From the NCBI GenBank assembly GCA_051294375.1, contig JBJCIZ010000239.1:343078-407077 (forward strand): a stretch of 64,000 nucleotides of DNA, in the 5' to 3' direction. Source of the DNA: Paraspadella gotoi. Its lineage: Eukaryota > Chaetognatha. Shown here one piece after another: positions 9,773 to 20,639 of this stretch. The notes beneath the pieces were generated by a model. The model was not told the DNA's origin. It saw nothing but the letters and a program-made list of their open reading frames with translations, and ran no database searches. The translations under genes were made by a program, and so were the position numbers. Each line of letters starts with the position of its first letter. The stretch's first letter is position 1.

Positions 9773-9908
9773 TAAATAAAGATAAATATGAGAATATCCT
9801 CAGTTGTAAACTTCTTAAAAACCGGCCTTTAAACCCTCCCCTCCTTCAACACGCCGAACACCCCTTTCCAATCCATTTCCCCCCTCCCATCCCCCCTTCC
9901 CTTCCCAG

Positions 9909-10067
9909 GCCCCGAATCCCTGGTGGGTTCCTCGATGCCTTCAGCCTTCGTGGGCGGCCTCCTCGCGACGATCCTCGTCCTCGGAGTCACATCCGTTCTG
10001 GGTCTACTCTTCCTACGTCTCCACCACAAGAGAAGCGGAGGCCACGCCTCCATCGCTACGCCCCTCG
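9909..10067 (+). CDS. Receptor exon 7: transmembrane helix
   Basis: Phase 1 on both sides, 53 codons, between CCCTTCCCAG and CTCG|GTGAGA. After a short SLVGSSMPS spacer the peptide has AFVGGLLATILVLGVTSVLG followed by LLFLRLHHKR. This is a single hydrophobic helix of about 25 residues with a basic stop-transfer cluster, so the protein is a type I membrane protein with FN3 domains outside and the following exons inside the cell. The domain order FN3-FN3-TM with a long unstructured tail occurs in several immunoglobulin-superfamily receptors (for example the Turtle/IgSF9, Ihog/CDO and DCC groups). I cannot choose among them without the N-terminal exons. Confidence 0.92.
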
Positions 10068-10099
10068 GTGAGATGATAGAGGTTGGGGTGGGAGGGGTA

Positions 10100-10772
10100 G
10101 GCTCTATTTTCCGAGAGCGCCTCATTTCTGGTCGATTTTTTTCTTAAAATTTAATTTAAACTTTAATACCTATTTAAATTTGTTTTAATTCTTTTTTTAG
10201 TTTTGAGATTAGAAAATATAAAATAACTTTGTTATTATATACAACAACAATGTTTTTATTAAAAATTTGGACATATTTTGTAAATAATAATAAAATTATT
10301 TTACATTTTTTAATAATTAATTTAAATATGTTTTAAGCTTATAAACATAACCCTAACCCTTATCGCTAACACTAATCCTTAATACTAATCCCTAACACTA
10401 ATCCTTAATCCTTATCCCTAACACTAATCCCTAACACTAATCCCTCACACTAATCCTTAATACTAAGCCCTAACACTAGCCCCTAATACTAATCCCTAAC
10501 ACTAATCCCTAACACTAATCCCTAATACTAATCACTCACACTAATCCCTAACATTAATCTTTAACACTAATCCCTAATTCTTATCCCTAAAAGCTAGTCC
10601 CTTGCCCCAATCACAAATCAAATCCCTCACCCTAATCACTAACCTAATTCTTAACCTTAATCACTAACCTAATGCTTAATCTAATCCCAAACTTTTACGT
10701 TACTCTTTACCTCGAAAAGTTAACCTCTTTCCAAATTTAAGATACAATGGGGCGTTCTGGGAAAATAAGGCC
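10100..10772 (+). mobile_element. TIR element, TTTTCCAGAACGCC family, complete copy A
   Basis: It starts GGCTCTATTTTCCGAGAGCG and ends GGGCGTTCTGGGAAAATAAG plus GCC. These are inverted matches of one another over about 25 bp with several mismatches. The interior has AT-rich sub-terminal parts and a long run of degenerate CCCTAACACTAAT repeats (10340-10690). It starts only 33 bp after the donor of exon 7. No protein is encoded, so it is a non-autonomous element. Elements with the same ends lie at 22568-23424, about 37258-38233 and 60110-60592. Confidence 0.7.
10340..10690. repeat. Degenerate telomere-like CCCTAA/ACTAAT repeats
   Basis: About 25 loose units such as CCCTAACACTAAT and CCTTAATACTAAT. 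The embedded CCCTAA resembles the vertebrate-type telomere hexamer, but the 12-13-bp spacing and the position inside a TIR element argue against a true interstitial telomere. Confidence 0.75.
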
Positions 10773-10911
10773 GGTGAGGGGAAGGTGAGGTAGGTTGGGA
10801 TGTTGAACGGAAATGAAGGGAAAATAAAAAGTATAAATATTGTCTAAGATGATTCGATTTAGGTTATTAATTTTTTTTTTTTTTTAGTTCTGTTCGTTGG
10901 TTGTTTCTTTG

Positions 10912-10974
<63 letters not shown>

Positions 10975-11277
10975 CTCTCAATGGTTACCCTTGCCAGTCT
11001 CCATTGACCCAATTTGTTCCAACTTGTTTTCTGCTTCCATTTTTTTTTTCATTTAGAATTCGTTCGAGTCTTTTTTTGACAGCCGTTTATGGGTTGTTGG
11101 TGAAAGATATTGTTATTTTGTTTAATCATTTTCATTTGCATATTGTAGTACTAAGCTTTAGTCATAGTATTATTTTGTTTAATTTAAAGTTTTTAAAAAT
11201 TTTTTTTAAAGGTAAGTTGTTTTTGTTTTGTTTATGGTTTATTTTTTAACGACAAAACGAGAAAATGTGGCATTGCT

Positions 11278-11317
<40 letters not shown>

Positions 11318-11692
11318 TAATGGAAAGAAAGTGAAGGTGAGAGAGAGAGTGAACGATCTTCCCAAGACAAACACGGAGTTGGAAACCGGGAAAAGAAGAA
11401 ATAAAAAGAAAGACCGGAGAGAAAGAAAAAAGGGAAAAAAAAGACAATGAATATGCAAATGAGATCGCGGGCTCTCGGCGCACCCAAGGAGACCGCAATC
11501 GTGCGAGGGGGCGGCGCTGGCTGGCGGCGACGGCGGCGGCAGCGGCGGGAAATTCGCTTCCAGTCAACTGCCATCAAAGGACTCTCACACCTGCAAGAAA
11601 AAGATGACGACGACGACGACAACGACGACGCCGACGACGTGGTTATGACATCGAGATTTTCATTCTTGTGTCGCTTGAATCGAAATTCGGTT
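10773..11692. other. Intron with CT/GA microsatellites and a GC-rich patch
   Basis: A (CT)n run at about 10914-10970, a (GA)n run at about 11279-11314, and a GC-rich patch at 11455-11640 with short frames open on both strands. On the + strand there is MNMQMRSRALGAPKET with Arg-rich and then Asp-rich parts. No splice signals or family match support an exon, so it is left uncalled. Confidence 0.5.
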
Positions 11693-11935
11693 TTGTGGCG
11701 GAATATTCACACCGCCTCACGTCCACCGTCGTTCAGCCAAATCCATTGGCTCAGAGGGGGAAGACACCATCCCAGGCGCAGTGTTCCATCCACAGTTCTG
11801 ACGACTTCCCTCTGCGTTGGCGAAGCGAGACCGTCCTAGGGTAACCGCGCTAGTGACTGGATGTGTCACTGAGGGTCGGAAACCCCCAAAGCCAACTCTT
11901 TCCCTATGGGCATCACAGGCAACCCGGTTGTTGCC
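11693..11935 (+). mobile_element. tRNA-derived SINE, type 2, copy 1
   Basis: About 240 bp shared with 14731-14961. It has an A-box-like TTGGCTCAGAGGG and, about 30 bp on, a degenerate B-box-like GTGTTCCATCC, then GGTCCTAGGGTAACCGCG-type sequence. A central segment AGTGACTGGATGTGTCACTG can pair with itself (GTGAC/GTCAC) and matches the same part of the type 1 SINEs. The tail is ATGGGCATCACAGGCAACCC. Typical of a short Pol III retroelement; no clear target duplication was seen. Confidence 0.7.
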
Positions 11936-12514
11936 TTATTTTTTAAATTCGTCTGCTCGAGTTGAAATTCGTCTGCATTCGTCTGCATCGTTAAAAATGG
12001 AAGAAAAATGCCAATGATTGTGAAAGTCATTGGCATGGCCGAGCCTGTTAGCGCCTAGATATTAATGAGCGTATTCAATATAATAATAATAAATAATAAT
12101 AAACATGTCTGAGCCCGTGAATCCAGTAATTCGCATGAGTATTGAGTAATGATCTTAAATAAACGTAGTAATTCGGAATAGTTTAACCTTGGAATTCAGT
12201 AATTGACAGGGCAATAATTGGAAGATTCAAACTATAAAGAATTACCTAAATTAAGGCATTACGGATGTTTACATATATGACATTTAGGGATAAAGTTCAA
12301 AGGTTCTCTTGATCGTATGCTGTCACGGTGAAACGGTAGGATAGGATAGCAGCTAGTAATAAATGTAGAGAGGTAAAGTCAAAGTTGGCAGAATGAAGAA
12401 TGGAAGACGTGATACGTTAAGCAAAGTAAAGAATAAAAAACGGAAGTTACAGTCAAGAGAAACAATAAAAAAAAAGAAGAAAAAAGGCCTGAAAAAGAAC
12501 AGAAAACAGGGAGG

Positions 12515-12584
<70 letters not shown>

Positions 12585-12684
12585 GTGTGAAATGAGCCTC
12601 GGGATAGGAGCAAGAAAGGACAGAAAAAAAAATGAACCGAGAAGAAGCTAAAAAGGAAGTAAAAAGAACGGTAGTTCAAATGTG
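11936..12684. other. Intron sequence, no gene seen
   Basis: AT-rich, with a small AATAAT run near 12083-12100 and a (GA)n microsatellite at about 12512-12582. Nothing else is recognised. Confidence 0.6.
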
Positions 12685-12944
12685 TTGCGCCGCAATGACT
12701 GCCTTATGACATGACATAACATGACATTACATGACAAGACATGCTCAAGCAGACACTTAGATTTGAGGTTTTTTTCTGTCCTAACAAATGATCAATCATC
12801 AACTATAGGCAAATTATATGTATTTTTAACGTAAGTGGGACTGACCGACGGACAGACATAACGACGGATCGACAGACTGACGGACCGACCGAGAAACCGA
12901 CCGAAAAGTGACTTAAAGAGTTGCTCCGCGAGTACTCGCGGCAC
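12685..12944 (+). mobile_element. Short TIR element, GTTGCGCCGC family, copy 3
   Basis: It starts GTTGCGCCGCAATGACTGCC and ends GAGTACTCGCGGCAC, with the same inner order as the copy at 1373: an AACAAATGATCAATC region, TTTTTAACGTAAGTGGGAC, then a run of GACGGACAGAC and CCGACCGA steps. About 100 bp shorter than the 1373 copy through an internal deletion. Confidence 0.65.
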
Positions 12945-12964
12945 CTGTAATTAATGGAAGGGCT

Positions 12965-13245
12965 ATGATTACATTATAATACTTAAAGGCAGTGTGTACC
13001 AAAATTCTTTGATTGAATATAAACTTACTTCATTGATTTGCGGAAGACCAGGGGTACCTCGGGAGCGAATAAACTGATTGTGAAAGATTGAAAGCTTGCA
13101 GGGACCAGCTATGTCATTATCTTGTATGTGTGATGGAGGCCATAAACCCCCAGAGCCTGTCCAAAGTCAGGAACAAGATAGCTTATTTACGTATCAAATG
13201 AATGGGTAATTTTACATTGGCTATACCAATTTCATAATACAATAA
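12965..13245 (-). repeat. Dispersed repeat family C, reverse copy
   Basis: Read on the - strand this gives GAAATTGGTATAGCCAATG, CCCATTCATTTGATACG, CTTGTTCCTGACTTTGGAC and ATACAAGATAATGACATAG, colinear with 9390-9650. It sits directly against the TIR element ending at 12944, so the two may be one composite insertion. Confidence 0.7.
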
Positions 13246-13289
13246 AAAAATGAAACAAAGAAAAATGAAGAAAGATAATCGAAAAATGA

Positions 13290-13600
13290 AGAAAAGGAGG
13301 GATGAAAAATGAAGAAAAGGAGGGATGAAAAATGAAAAAAAGGAGGGATGAAACATTAAGAAAAGGAAGGATAAAAAATGAAAAAAGGAGAGATTATAAA
13401 TGAAAAAAAGGAAGGATGAAAAATGAAAAAAATGAGAAATGAAAAATGAAGAAAAGAAGGGATGAAAAATGAAGAAAAGTAGGGATGAAAAATAAAAAAA
13501 GGAGGGATGAAAAATGAAGAAAAGGAAGGATGAAAAATGAAAAAAAGGAGGAATGAAAAATGAAGAACAGGAGGGATGAAAAATGAAGAAAAGGAGAGAG
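13290..13600. repeat. Minisatellite, about 20-23-bp unit
   Basis: Units like GGAGGGATGAAAAATGAAGA with variable A-tracts, about 14 copies. Intronic. The long - strand frame over it is a repeat product. Confidence 0.9.
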
Positions 13601-13794
13601 GCTCTCGAACTGCGTTTCTCTTCTTCATTTTGGATTTTTTTTTCCCCCGCAGGAAATGTCTGCCAGAAAAACTAAGACAAATGAGAAATAAAGATTTACT
13701 TTTTTTTTCTCTCTCTCTCTCTCTCAGACTGCTCCCGAGGTTTTTTAAATAAAAATCTTGCGAGGGGGAAAAGAAAAAAAATAAATTCTTCGTA

Positions 13795-13796
13795 GT

Positions 13797-13891
<95 letters not shown>
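13795..13891. repeat. (GA)n microsatellite
   Basis: Nearly perfect GA run of about 95 bp with one GATAGA interruption at the start. Confidence 0.97.
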
Positions 13892-13892
<1 letters not shown>

Positions 13893-14730
13893 GTAAGGAG
13901 TCGAGCGCAGACATCGCAATGCATTTCCGATCATCCGCTTCTTCGGCATCGTGAGCTGAGGTAGCTAAAGTATTTCGAAATGCTAATTCCGACGTCGAAG
14001 CCAATGCTGAACTGATATTGATGCCTCACGATGTTCAACTTCATAAATATTTACATCCCGGTGCTGTTTTCGGGTTCGTATGTATCCCTTTTCTTCGCGT
14101 AGCTGATACCCAAACTCCATTGTAATAAAATGCCGCCAATTACTTTTAATGCCGTAAATACCCCCCCCCGTCAACTCCTCACGTTTACCACGAAGTTTTC
14201 CTTCGCATTACCAATGACATTAGCAATTGTAAAATGTCTCTGTCTCACGGAACAAATTCTATTTTCCAATTGACTTTGTTATCATCGAAGTCGTTGTTGC
14301 TGCTTTGATTTTACGACGATGAAGATTCGAGTCGTGGAAATGTAATCCGATTCGTTGCGAGGCTGAGATCATGACTCTGATCATCTGAGAACAAAGCTTT
14401 GAAGAAAATTCGAAATTAAACTAAGATTAAACTAAGATTATAAATATATAATACAGATAAAATTTTATTCTCAAAATTTCAAAAATGTTTGTTTTTTTAG
14501 TAAATTTTTATGAGTCGTCAATGAATTTTGCAGTTTCTTTTATCAACTTGCGTCGAATATATTTAATATTTCATCAAAATTTAAAAGCAACACATTTTAA
14601 AATAGACTATTTAAAAAAAAAGAAGATATTTAATCGCAAATATTTTCACGCCAACGCTCAATTGATATACTGATGAATCTCTATTTATGACAGCGAAGAT
14701 ACAGTCTTGGTTATCTCTCAAACTATGATG
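13892..14730. other. Intron sequence, nothing recognised
   Basis: Mixed-composition sequence with a C-run near 14161-14170. No exon, repeat family or RNA gene is recognised. Confidence 0.55.
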
Positions 14731-14961
14731 TTGTGGCGATATATTCACACCGCCTCACGTCCACCATCGTTCAGCCAATACCATTGGCTCAGAGGGAGAA
14801 CTCACCATCCAAAGCGTTGCGTTCCATCCACAGACTTCCCTCTGCGTTGGCAAAGCGAGACGGTCCTAGGGTAGCCGCGCCAGTGACTGGAGGCGTCACT
14901 GACGGTCGGAAGCCCCCCATGCCCCATCCCAATGGGCATCGCAGTCAACCCGGCTGTTGAC
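14731..14961 (+). mobile_element. tRNA-derived SINE, type 2, copy 2
   Basis: Colinear with 11693-11935: TTGTGGCGATATATTCACAC, CATTGGCTCAGAGGG (A-box-like), GCGTTCCATCC (B-box-like), then the hairpin core CAGTGACTGGAGGCGTCACTG and a GTCAACCCGGCTGTTGAC tail. The later assembly copies at 27690 and 31671 both begin abruptly at the core of this SINE (CGCCAGTGAC, 14878 here). Confidence 0.75.
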
Positions 14962-15610
14962 ATAATGTATTCATTTTATTTCATATAGTTGTAATATTGA
15001 CTTCGCGGAATTCGTTTCTCCGTTAAGTCGGTGCAATGTTTCCATGGCGACGAACAGTCGTCGTTTCCTTTGGATCCGTCACAATTCAATTCTCCTCTCA
15101 TTTCTGACAAACCATCGTCAAACCGTCGTCAAAGACTAACGCAACCGTCTCGCACAATTGCCTCGTTGCAACATCCCCCCCAGACTGTCAACGACCAACC
15201 AGTTTCCCACCGCATTCATACCTTCGTCCCAATTTTTTTTTTGGCTTCGAGCATCGGCCCAGGTTTACCCCCCCCTTTTTTTTCGGGACTCCGTTTCAAA
15301 GCGGCCCCTCGGGCTCGATTAAGTCGTCGCGAGCGGTAATGACCGAAAAAGGGAGAGAAAGCGACGAATAGCGATCGAGGACTCGGGGCGATTGGACCAA
15401 TCAGAAGTCGAGAAAGTGGGGGGTGAGGTGAGGAGAGGGAAGANNNNNNNNNNNNNNNNNNNNNNNNNNNNNNNNNNNNNNNNNNNNNNNNNNNNNNNNN
15501 NNNNNNNNNNNNNNNNNNNNNNNNNNNNNNNNNNNNNNNNNNNNNNNNNNNNNNNNNNNNNNNNNNNNNNNNNNNNNNNNNNNNNNNNNNNNNNNNNNNN
15601 NNNNNNNNNN

Positions 15611-15624
15611 AAAGAGAGAGATCA

Positions 15625-15700
<76 letters not shown>

Positions 15701-15762
15701 CTCGCTCACCCTACTGAATCCTCCGCCTTCCACCCCCCCCCCGCTTTGAATCACCTCTCTTG
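15611..15762 (-). repeat. Locally inverted segment after an N gap
   Basis: In copies 2 and 3 the order after GAGGAGAGGGAAGA is AGGTGATTCAAAGC, G-run, GTGGAAGGCGGAGG, then a long GA run. Here, after the gap, the same words appear as their reverse complement: CT run, AACTCGCTCACCC, CCTCCGCCTTCCAC, C-run, GCTTTGAATCACCT. The segment is flipped relative to the other copies and then rejoins them at AGAAAGAGAGAGACAG. Confidence 0.85.
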
Positions 15763-15879
15763 CCAAAAGAAAGAGAGAGACAGAGACAGAAAAAAAAATC
15801 GATTCTGAGTTTTGAAAGGCGGAAGTTGACGTGAGTCCGATGAAGCTTTTAAACCAAGGTTGTCGAGGCTAAGTGACGT

Positions 15880-16387
15880 GAATGTCGTCGTCGTCATTGT
15901 CGTCTTTATCGTCGTCGTCTTTATCGTCGTCATTGTCGTCGTCTTTGTCTTCATTGGTATCTTCTTCGTTGTCGTAATCATCAATGTCATCGTAGTCGCT
16001 TTTTCGGCCTTTGTCGTATCATATTTTTGTTTACATTTTATGTCGCGTCACTGTCGTTGTCATTGTTATTGTCAACATTATTTACGTTTATCAAAGGAAG
16101 GTCGACATAGTTTGGTGTTTGTTCATTTGTCATCATCTTGGATTCGTCGTCCTTGTTAAAATCGTCATTTGTCATCGTCTTCTATATAATCTTCCTTATC
16201 ATAACCGCCGTTATTGTCATTATCATTGATGCCGTCTTCGTAAATTCGTCACTGTCGACACCATCATTTTCACTATTGTCGTCGTCAACATCGTCGTCCC
16301 CTTCTTCGTCATTGTCGTCATCGTCCCCATCGTAGTCTTCGTCGTTGTCGCCATTGTCGTCCCCATCTTTGTCGTCATCGTCGTCCA
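15880..16387. repeat. GTC/ATC trinucleotide-rich array
   Basis: Imperfect GTCGTC and ATCGTC repeats mixed with TTT. The translated frames are Val/Ile/Ser or Asp runs. Present in all module copies. Confidence 0.85.
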
Positions 16388-18190
16388 ACGTCAATAATAA
16401 TCTTAGCCACCACTCCTGCGTATTCGCGCGACCCCCAACCTGGTCCCCTCTCTCGAACACTTGCCATACTATAAAAAAAAAAAAACAAACAAAAAACAAA
16501 AAAAAAACAAACACAACACTAAAAACACAAAACAAACACCAAATAAACCCGCTGAACCATTTACAATCGACTGGGTAAATCCGCTCACAACACTCTTGAC
16601 ATTATGGTGATTAATCGGTGAAATGCGAGAACACACCAAACCAAAAAATCTCTTTCTCCATCTCACGACCAAATCTGAATGAAAATTTACCCAAAAAACA
16701 AACCAACTTTGAAACTCTGAACCGATCAACCGGCAGCGTAGCGCCATCCTGCATCGAACACCCGTACAGTTCGCACGACACCGCCCCCCTGTTTAATCGA
16801 TATGAAGATTTAATTTCGTGAAAATATTGTATGCTTTCCAGCATTCTTATTTGTCTGTCCCTGTTATCCCTAATCTCTCCAAGATATTAGCCTCAGGAAC
16901 ACGAATTGATGAACAGCAGCCGATCGAGAATAGACCTGGTATCATTGATCTTTCGTGTGTTTATGGACTAGTTTAAATTGAAGTTGTTGACGGTAATTGT
17001 TGTCAAATTATCGTCAACATCAATGTTAACATCGTTGTTGGAGTGTAGTCGATTGTAGACTTCTGTGACTTTTTTTTTGTATTCTCGGCCTGTTGGTCTA
17101 AATATAGATCATTATATTATGTTGTTTTACACAATTTTCTAATTGTCGCAGAGGGAGTCCACATGGTCGTTGAGTTAAGTGCACCATTTCTCGTGAACGT
17201 ATTGTTATTTAGTTGGTGGTCTTGTTTATACATGGTTAGGCTGTTTGTCTTATTCCTTCCTAAGGGCTATGGTAATTGTAGTGAGAGCGGGCGTCACAAA
17301 GAGGTATATGAATTTAGCGCATCCGATTTATTCAAAAGTTAAAGGTCACCATACAGCTGGGTAATGTGCGATGTTCATCGTTGTGATGGTTTCACGTTGT
17401 TATCATATTGTTCTTGGGATCTCATGTAAGTCCCGAGTTGTTTAAAATCCGTCATTGTTTCTTTTACATCCATGTTATTTTCCTGTTACGGCAGACGCTT
17501 AGTAACCTTCAGTATTATCTCATCTCCAACTCTGTCCTGTATGCCACTTAATATAATGACAACCTAGCAAACATGACAAGGATGTGTTGATATTGGTCTA
17601 CCAAGATTATCATTGCATGCCAGTGTTTACCCACTTGTATAATTTAATTTGCTCGGGTGCATAAAAGTCTGCGTCATTACACAACCAATACTAGCCCCCA
17701 CATTATTTCCTCTTTCAAAAGTTCCTAGCTTGCTGTGGACTTCGTAAGCCGGTCCTCGTCGAGAACGTCAAACATCGTCTGCGCGTGGTACAATACACGA
17801 TTTCTTACTCATTTTACTTTCGTGATGAGGTAATCAGTTGTTCCCAAATGTGCAGAAGATCTGAGAGAGAGGCTGCCCCATAGTACCGTGTTCAAAAGAT
17901 TCGTCATGAGGTTAGCCTGTTAGGATGCTGGCCATTCGGATTCTTGCCCAGCTATAAACATTTTTAAACTTTTTCACAATGAAATTTCCCCTAAAATTAC
18001 TGTTGTCATTACGTCAACGTTTTAGAATGCAATAAGCCTGTACAGTTCGTCTTTCCTTACATCTACTCTTTCGGTAAAACTGAACGTTTTCCAAACCGGT
18101 CAATGCACCCATCCACTTCTAGATCTAGGTCATGGGATCTATTTCTTCTGTTGGCAATTGTCATGGTTACCCTGTCATATAGCTATCGAC
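16388..18190. other. Sequence present only in module copy 1
   Basis: Between about 16388 and 18190 this copy carries roughly 1.8 kb that is absent from copies 2 and 3, where the trinucleotide array continues without a break. It includes an A/AAC-rich stretch at 16470-16540. The rest is unique-looking DNA without exons, repeats or RNA genes that I recognise. It may be a real insertion, a haplotype difference or a wrongly placed read. Confidence 0.6.
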
Positions 18191-18785
18191 ATCCGGATCA
18201 TCGTCGTCGTCGTAACGCCTGGACCATCGTCCCCTTCTTCGTCAGTCAATTGTCGTCGTCGTCCGATCGTCGTCCCCTTACGTTCGTCATAATGTTGGCA
18301 TAATCATTGTCGTCGTATTATCGTCATCGCCCACTCATTGTTCATCATCTCATCATCGTCGTCCCCATTCTTCGTCCATCATCGTCGTCGCCAATCGTCG
18401 TCCCCATTCTTCGTCGCACTCGTCGTCACCCATCTTCGTCATTGTCATNNNNNNNNNNNNNNNNNNNNNNNNNCAATCTTCGTCGTCCCATCGTTGTCAT
18501 CGTCATTGTCGTACATCATCGTCGTCGTCGTCGCCACCATCGTCCCCTTCTTCGTCGTCATTGTCGTCCGTCGCCATCGTCGTCCCCTTCTTCGTCGTTG
18601 TCATAATCATGTCGTTGTAGTTATCATCGTCCCCATCTCTTCGTCATCATCGTCGTCGTCCCATCGTCGTCCCCATCTTCGTCGCCATCGTCGTCCCATC
18701 GTCATCGTCATCGTCGTCCCATCTTCGTCGTCATCGTCGTCCCCATCTTCGTCGTCGTCGTCATCGTCGTCTTCACTACACATCC
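18191..18785. repeat. GTC/CCATC trinucleotide array with 25-N gap
   Basis: Continuation of the trinucleotide array (CATCGTCGTCCCCATCTTCG type units), with a 25-N gap at 18449-18473. Matches 29090-29400 and 33070-33380. Confidence 0.85.
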
Positions 18786-18834
18786 TTCCTCCAGACAAAA
18801 CTCCGTTTCTCTTTTCTTCCTCCTCTTCGCGTTG

Positions 18835-19560
18835 ACCTACTTGTCTCTCCAATTATGGCGGCCATATTCCTCGAATCTCGCATCACTGAGTCGTGACGCG
18901 AGGGTCACTCGCCTCTTCCTTCTTTCCTTTTTTTTACCTTTTTTCCTTTTTTTTCTTTTACTTATCTCTCGCTTTTTTATGGTTTCCTTTTTATTGTTTC
19001 CTTTTTTTCTTTTTTCTATTCTCTTGCTTTTTTTATGTTTGCTTTTTTCTTTTCCTTTTCTCCTGCTTTTTTATTGTTTGCTTTTTTTATTGTTTCCTTT
19101 TTTCTTTTCCTTATTCTCCTGCTTTTTTTTTTTGTTTCCTTTTTTCTTTTCCCTATTCTTTTGCTCTTTTTATTGTTTCCTTTTTCTTTTCCTTCTTTTC
19201 TGCTATTTTTTTGGTTTGCTTTTTTTCTTTTTCCTTATTTTGTATTTTTTTATTGTTTCCTTTTTTCTTTTAGTTTATTCTCTTAATTTTTATTGTTTGC
19301 TTTTTTTATTTTTCCTTATTCTCTTGCTTTTTTATTGTTTCCTTTTTTTTTTCCTTATTCTCTTGCTTTTTTTTATTGTTTCCTTTTTTCTTTTCTTTAT
19401 TTTCTTGCTTCTTTCTTTTCTACTAGCTTTTTTCGTTATTAATTCTTTTCCTTTTTTTCCATTTTTCTCTATTCTTTCTTTTTCTTCTTTTTTTCCTTTT
19501 TCATTTTTTTCATCTCCTTTTCCTCTTTTCCTCGTTCTTTATTTTCTCTTCCGCTCGTCC
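18835..19560. repeat. T-rich minisatellite (TTATTGTTTCCTTTTTTC)
   Basis: Tandem T-rich units of about 40-50 bp with the words TTATTGTTTCCTTTTTTC, CTTATTCTCTTGC and variable T-runs. Nearly identical arrays lie at 25890-26530, 29540-30170 and 33520-34150. T-run lengths differ by one between copies, as expected of read error. The frames full of Phe and Leu are not proteins. Confidence 0.9.
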
Positions 19561-19700
19561 TGTTTCACCCTTGACTTTTGCCCTTTTTTTCTCGTTTGTT
19601 TCATAATTCGTTCATAATTCGTTCATAAGTTGTTTGACAAAATCTTTTCTTTCGTCGTCGACTTTTTTAGACAAATATTTCTGTCACTTTATTAGAGCCC

Positions 19701-19956
19701 TGTGGCAGCAAGACTTAAAGCTGCCTCACTGCTATCCGTCCTCAGCCTCGTCTCAATGGCTGAGCAGGCTAAATCATCTCATTTCCATCCGTGCGTCCCG
19801 GGTTCAATCCCTGGGTATCCCGGTTCTGGCTTAAATGTGACGGTGCCGGTATAAACATGCCGTGACAGGAGGCGGTCACTGAGGGTCCGCAGTCCCCTAC
19901 GTCAGTTGGTGAGATACCCCGAGCCCCGGGTATCACACGCTATCCTCCCATTGCCT
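19701..19956 (+). mobile_element. tRNA-derived SINE, type 1 (module copy 1, first)
   Basis: Contains an A box TGGCTGAGCAGG at 19757-19768 and a B box GGGTTCAATCC at 19800-19810, at tRNA-like spacing, so the head derives from a tRNA-like Pol III promoter. It is followed by a body with the GTGACAGGAGGCGGTCACTG hairpin core and a CCCGGGTATCACACGCTATC tail. It is a retroposon and not a tRNA gene because no acceptor stem closes the structure and the element recurs with the same flank in every module copy. Confidence 0.8.
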
Positions 19957-20175
19957 AAAGTGGTGAGCCTACACTCAACACGCAACCGCTGCGCACCGTG
20001 CGCCCACGCTTACGTTGCTTAGGGTATGCATATCACGCTAATGCCCTACTTCTCTGGTAACGCTCCAGACTCGCTCGCTCGCTGCCCGCTCGCTCTCACT
20101 ATGGCAATGAGATCAAAATCTTCTCTCAGACATCTCTCAGGATTGAGGCCCTGTGGAGAAGTCTGGTGGGGGATC

Positions 20176-20425
20176 CTGTGCAGCAAGACTTAAAGCTGCC
20201 TCACTGCGGTCCATCCTCAGCCTCGTCTCCAATGGCTGAGCAGGCTAAATCATCTCATTTCCATCCGTGTGTCCGATTCATCCCTGGGTATCGCCGGTTC
20301 TGGCTTAAATTGACGTGCCGTTATAACATGCCCAGTGACAGGAGGCGGGTCACTGAGGGTCCGCAGCCCTACGCCAGTTGTGAGATACCCTGCGCCCCGG
20401 GTATCACAGCTATCCTCCCGTTGCC
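20176..20425 (+). mobile_element. tRNA-derived SINE, type 1 (module copy 1, second)
   Basis: Same head and core as the element at 19701, starting GCAGCAAGACTTAAAGC. In this copy the B box is damaged (GATTCATCCC). It is about 220 bp downstream in direct orientation, so each module carries a SINE pair. The tail runs on into an AT-rich 3' region (ATCAAACTTTATTC) up to about 20560. Confidence 0.75.
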
Positions 20426-20639
20426 ATATGCCCATCTTTTGTCATGGGGTGGGTCAGAAAATCTGATTGGGAATCTCCAAAATCAAACTTTATTCATGTA
20501 TGAGAACACTTTGAATGGAATATTAATTTTTTGATATTTATTCATAAATAAGAAATATTAAAAATTGTTTTTCTTTCTTTTCTTGTTGTTTCTTTCCCTT
20601 TCTTTTTCCCTCTTCTTTTTTATTTCATTTTCTTCTTCT

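Larger units (their letters stand above)
14878..16387. repeat. Left part of the repeated module, copy 1
   Basis: The sequence from the SINE core at 14878 to about 16387 corresponds to 27690-29090 and 31671-33070. It carries ACAGTCGTCGTTTCC-type unique sequence, an N gap (15444-15610), an inverted piece (15611-15762) and the start of a GTC-rich trinucleotide array. After 16387 this copy departs from the others. Open frames such as CFHGDEQSSFPLDPSQ recur in every copy but have no splice or family support. Confidence 0.85.

Noticed and set aside
10340-10690. Interstitial telomere from a chromosome fusion
   Set aside because: Units are irregular, 12-13 bp apart and enclosed in a TIR element that recurs elsewhere with similar contents.
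15031-15339. Small gene with MQCFHGDEQSSFPLDPSQ, repeated at 27840 and 31821
   Set aside because: It recurs only because the module is duplicated; no family match, no splice sites, and the frame ends in C- and T-runs of varying length.
18835-19617. Phe/Leu-rich frames resembling multi-pass membrane proteins, repeated at 25806, 29449 and 33430
   Set aside because: Produced by the T-rich minisatellite; no other residues of a real membrane protein pattern.
19741-19830. Possible tRNA gene (A and B boxes)
   Set aside because: The boxes are there but no seven-base acceptor stem or clover-leaf closes, and the sequence continues into a repeated body; it is a SINE head.
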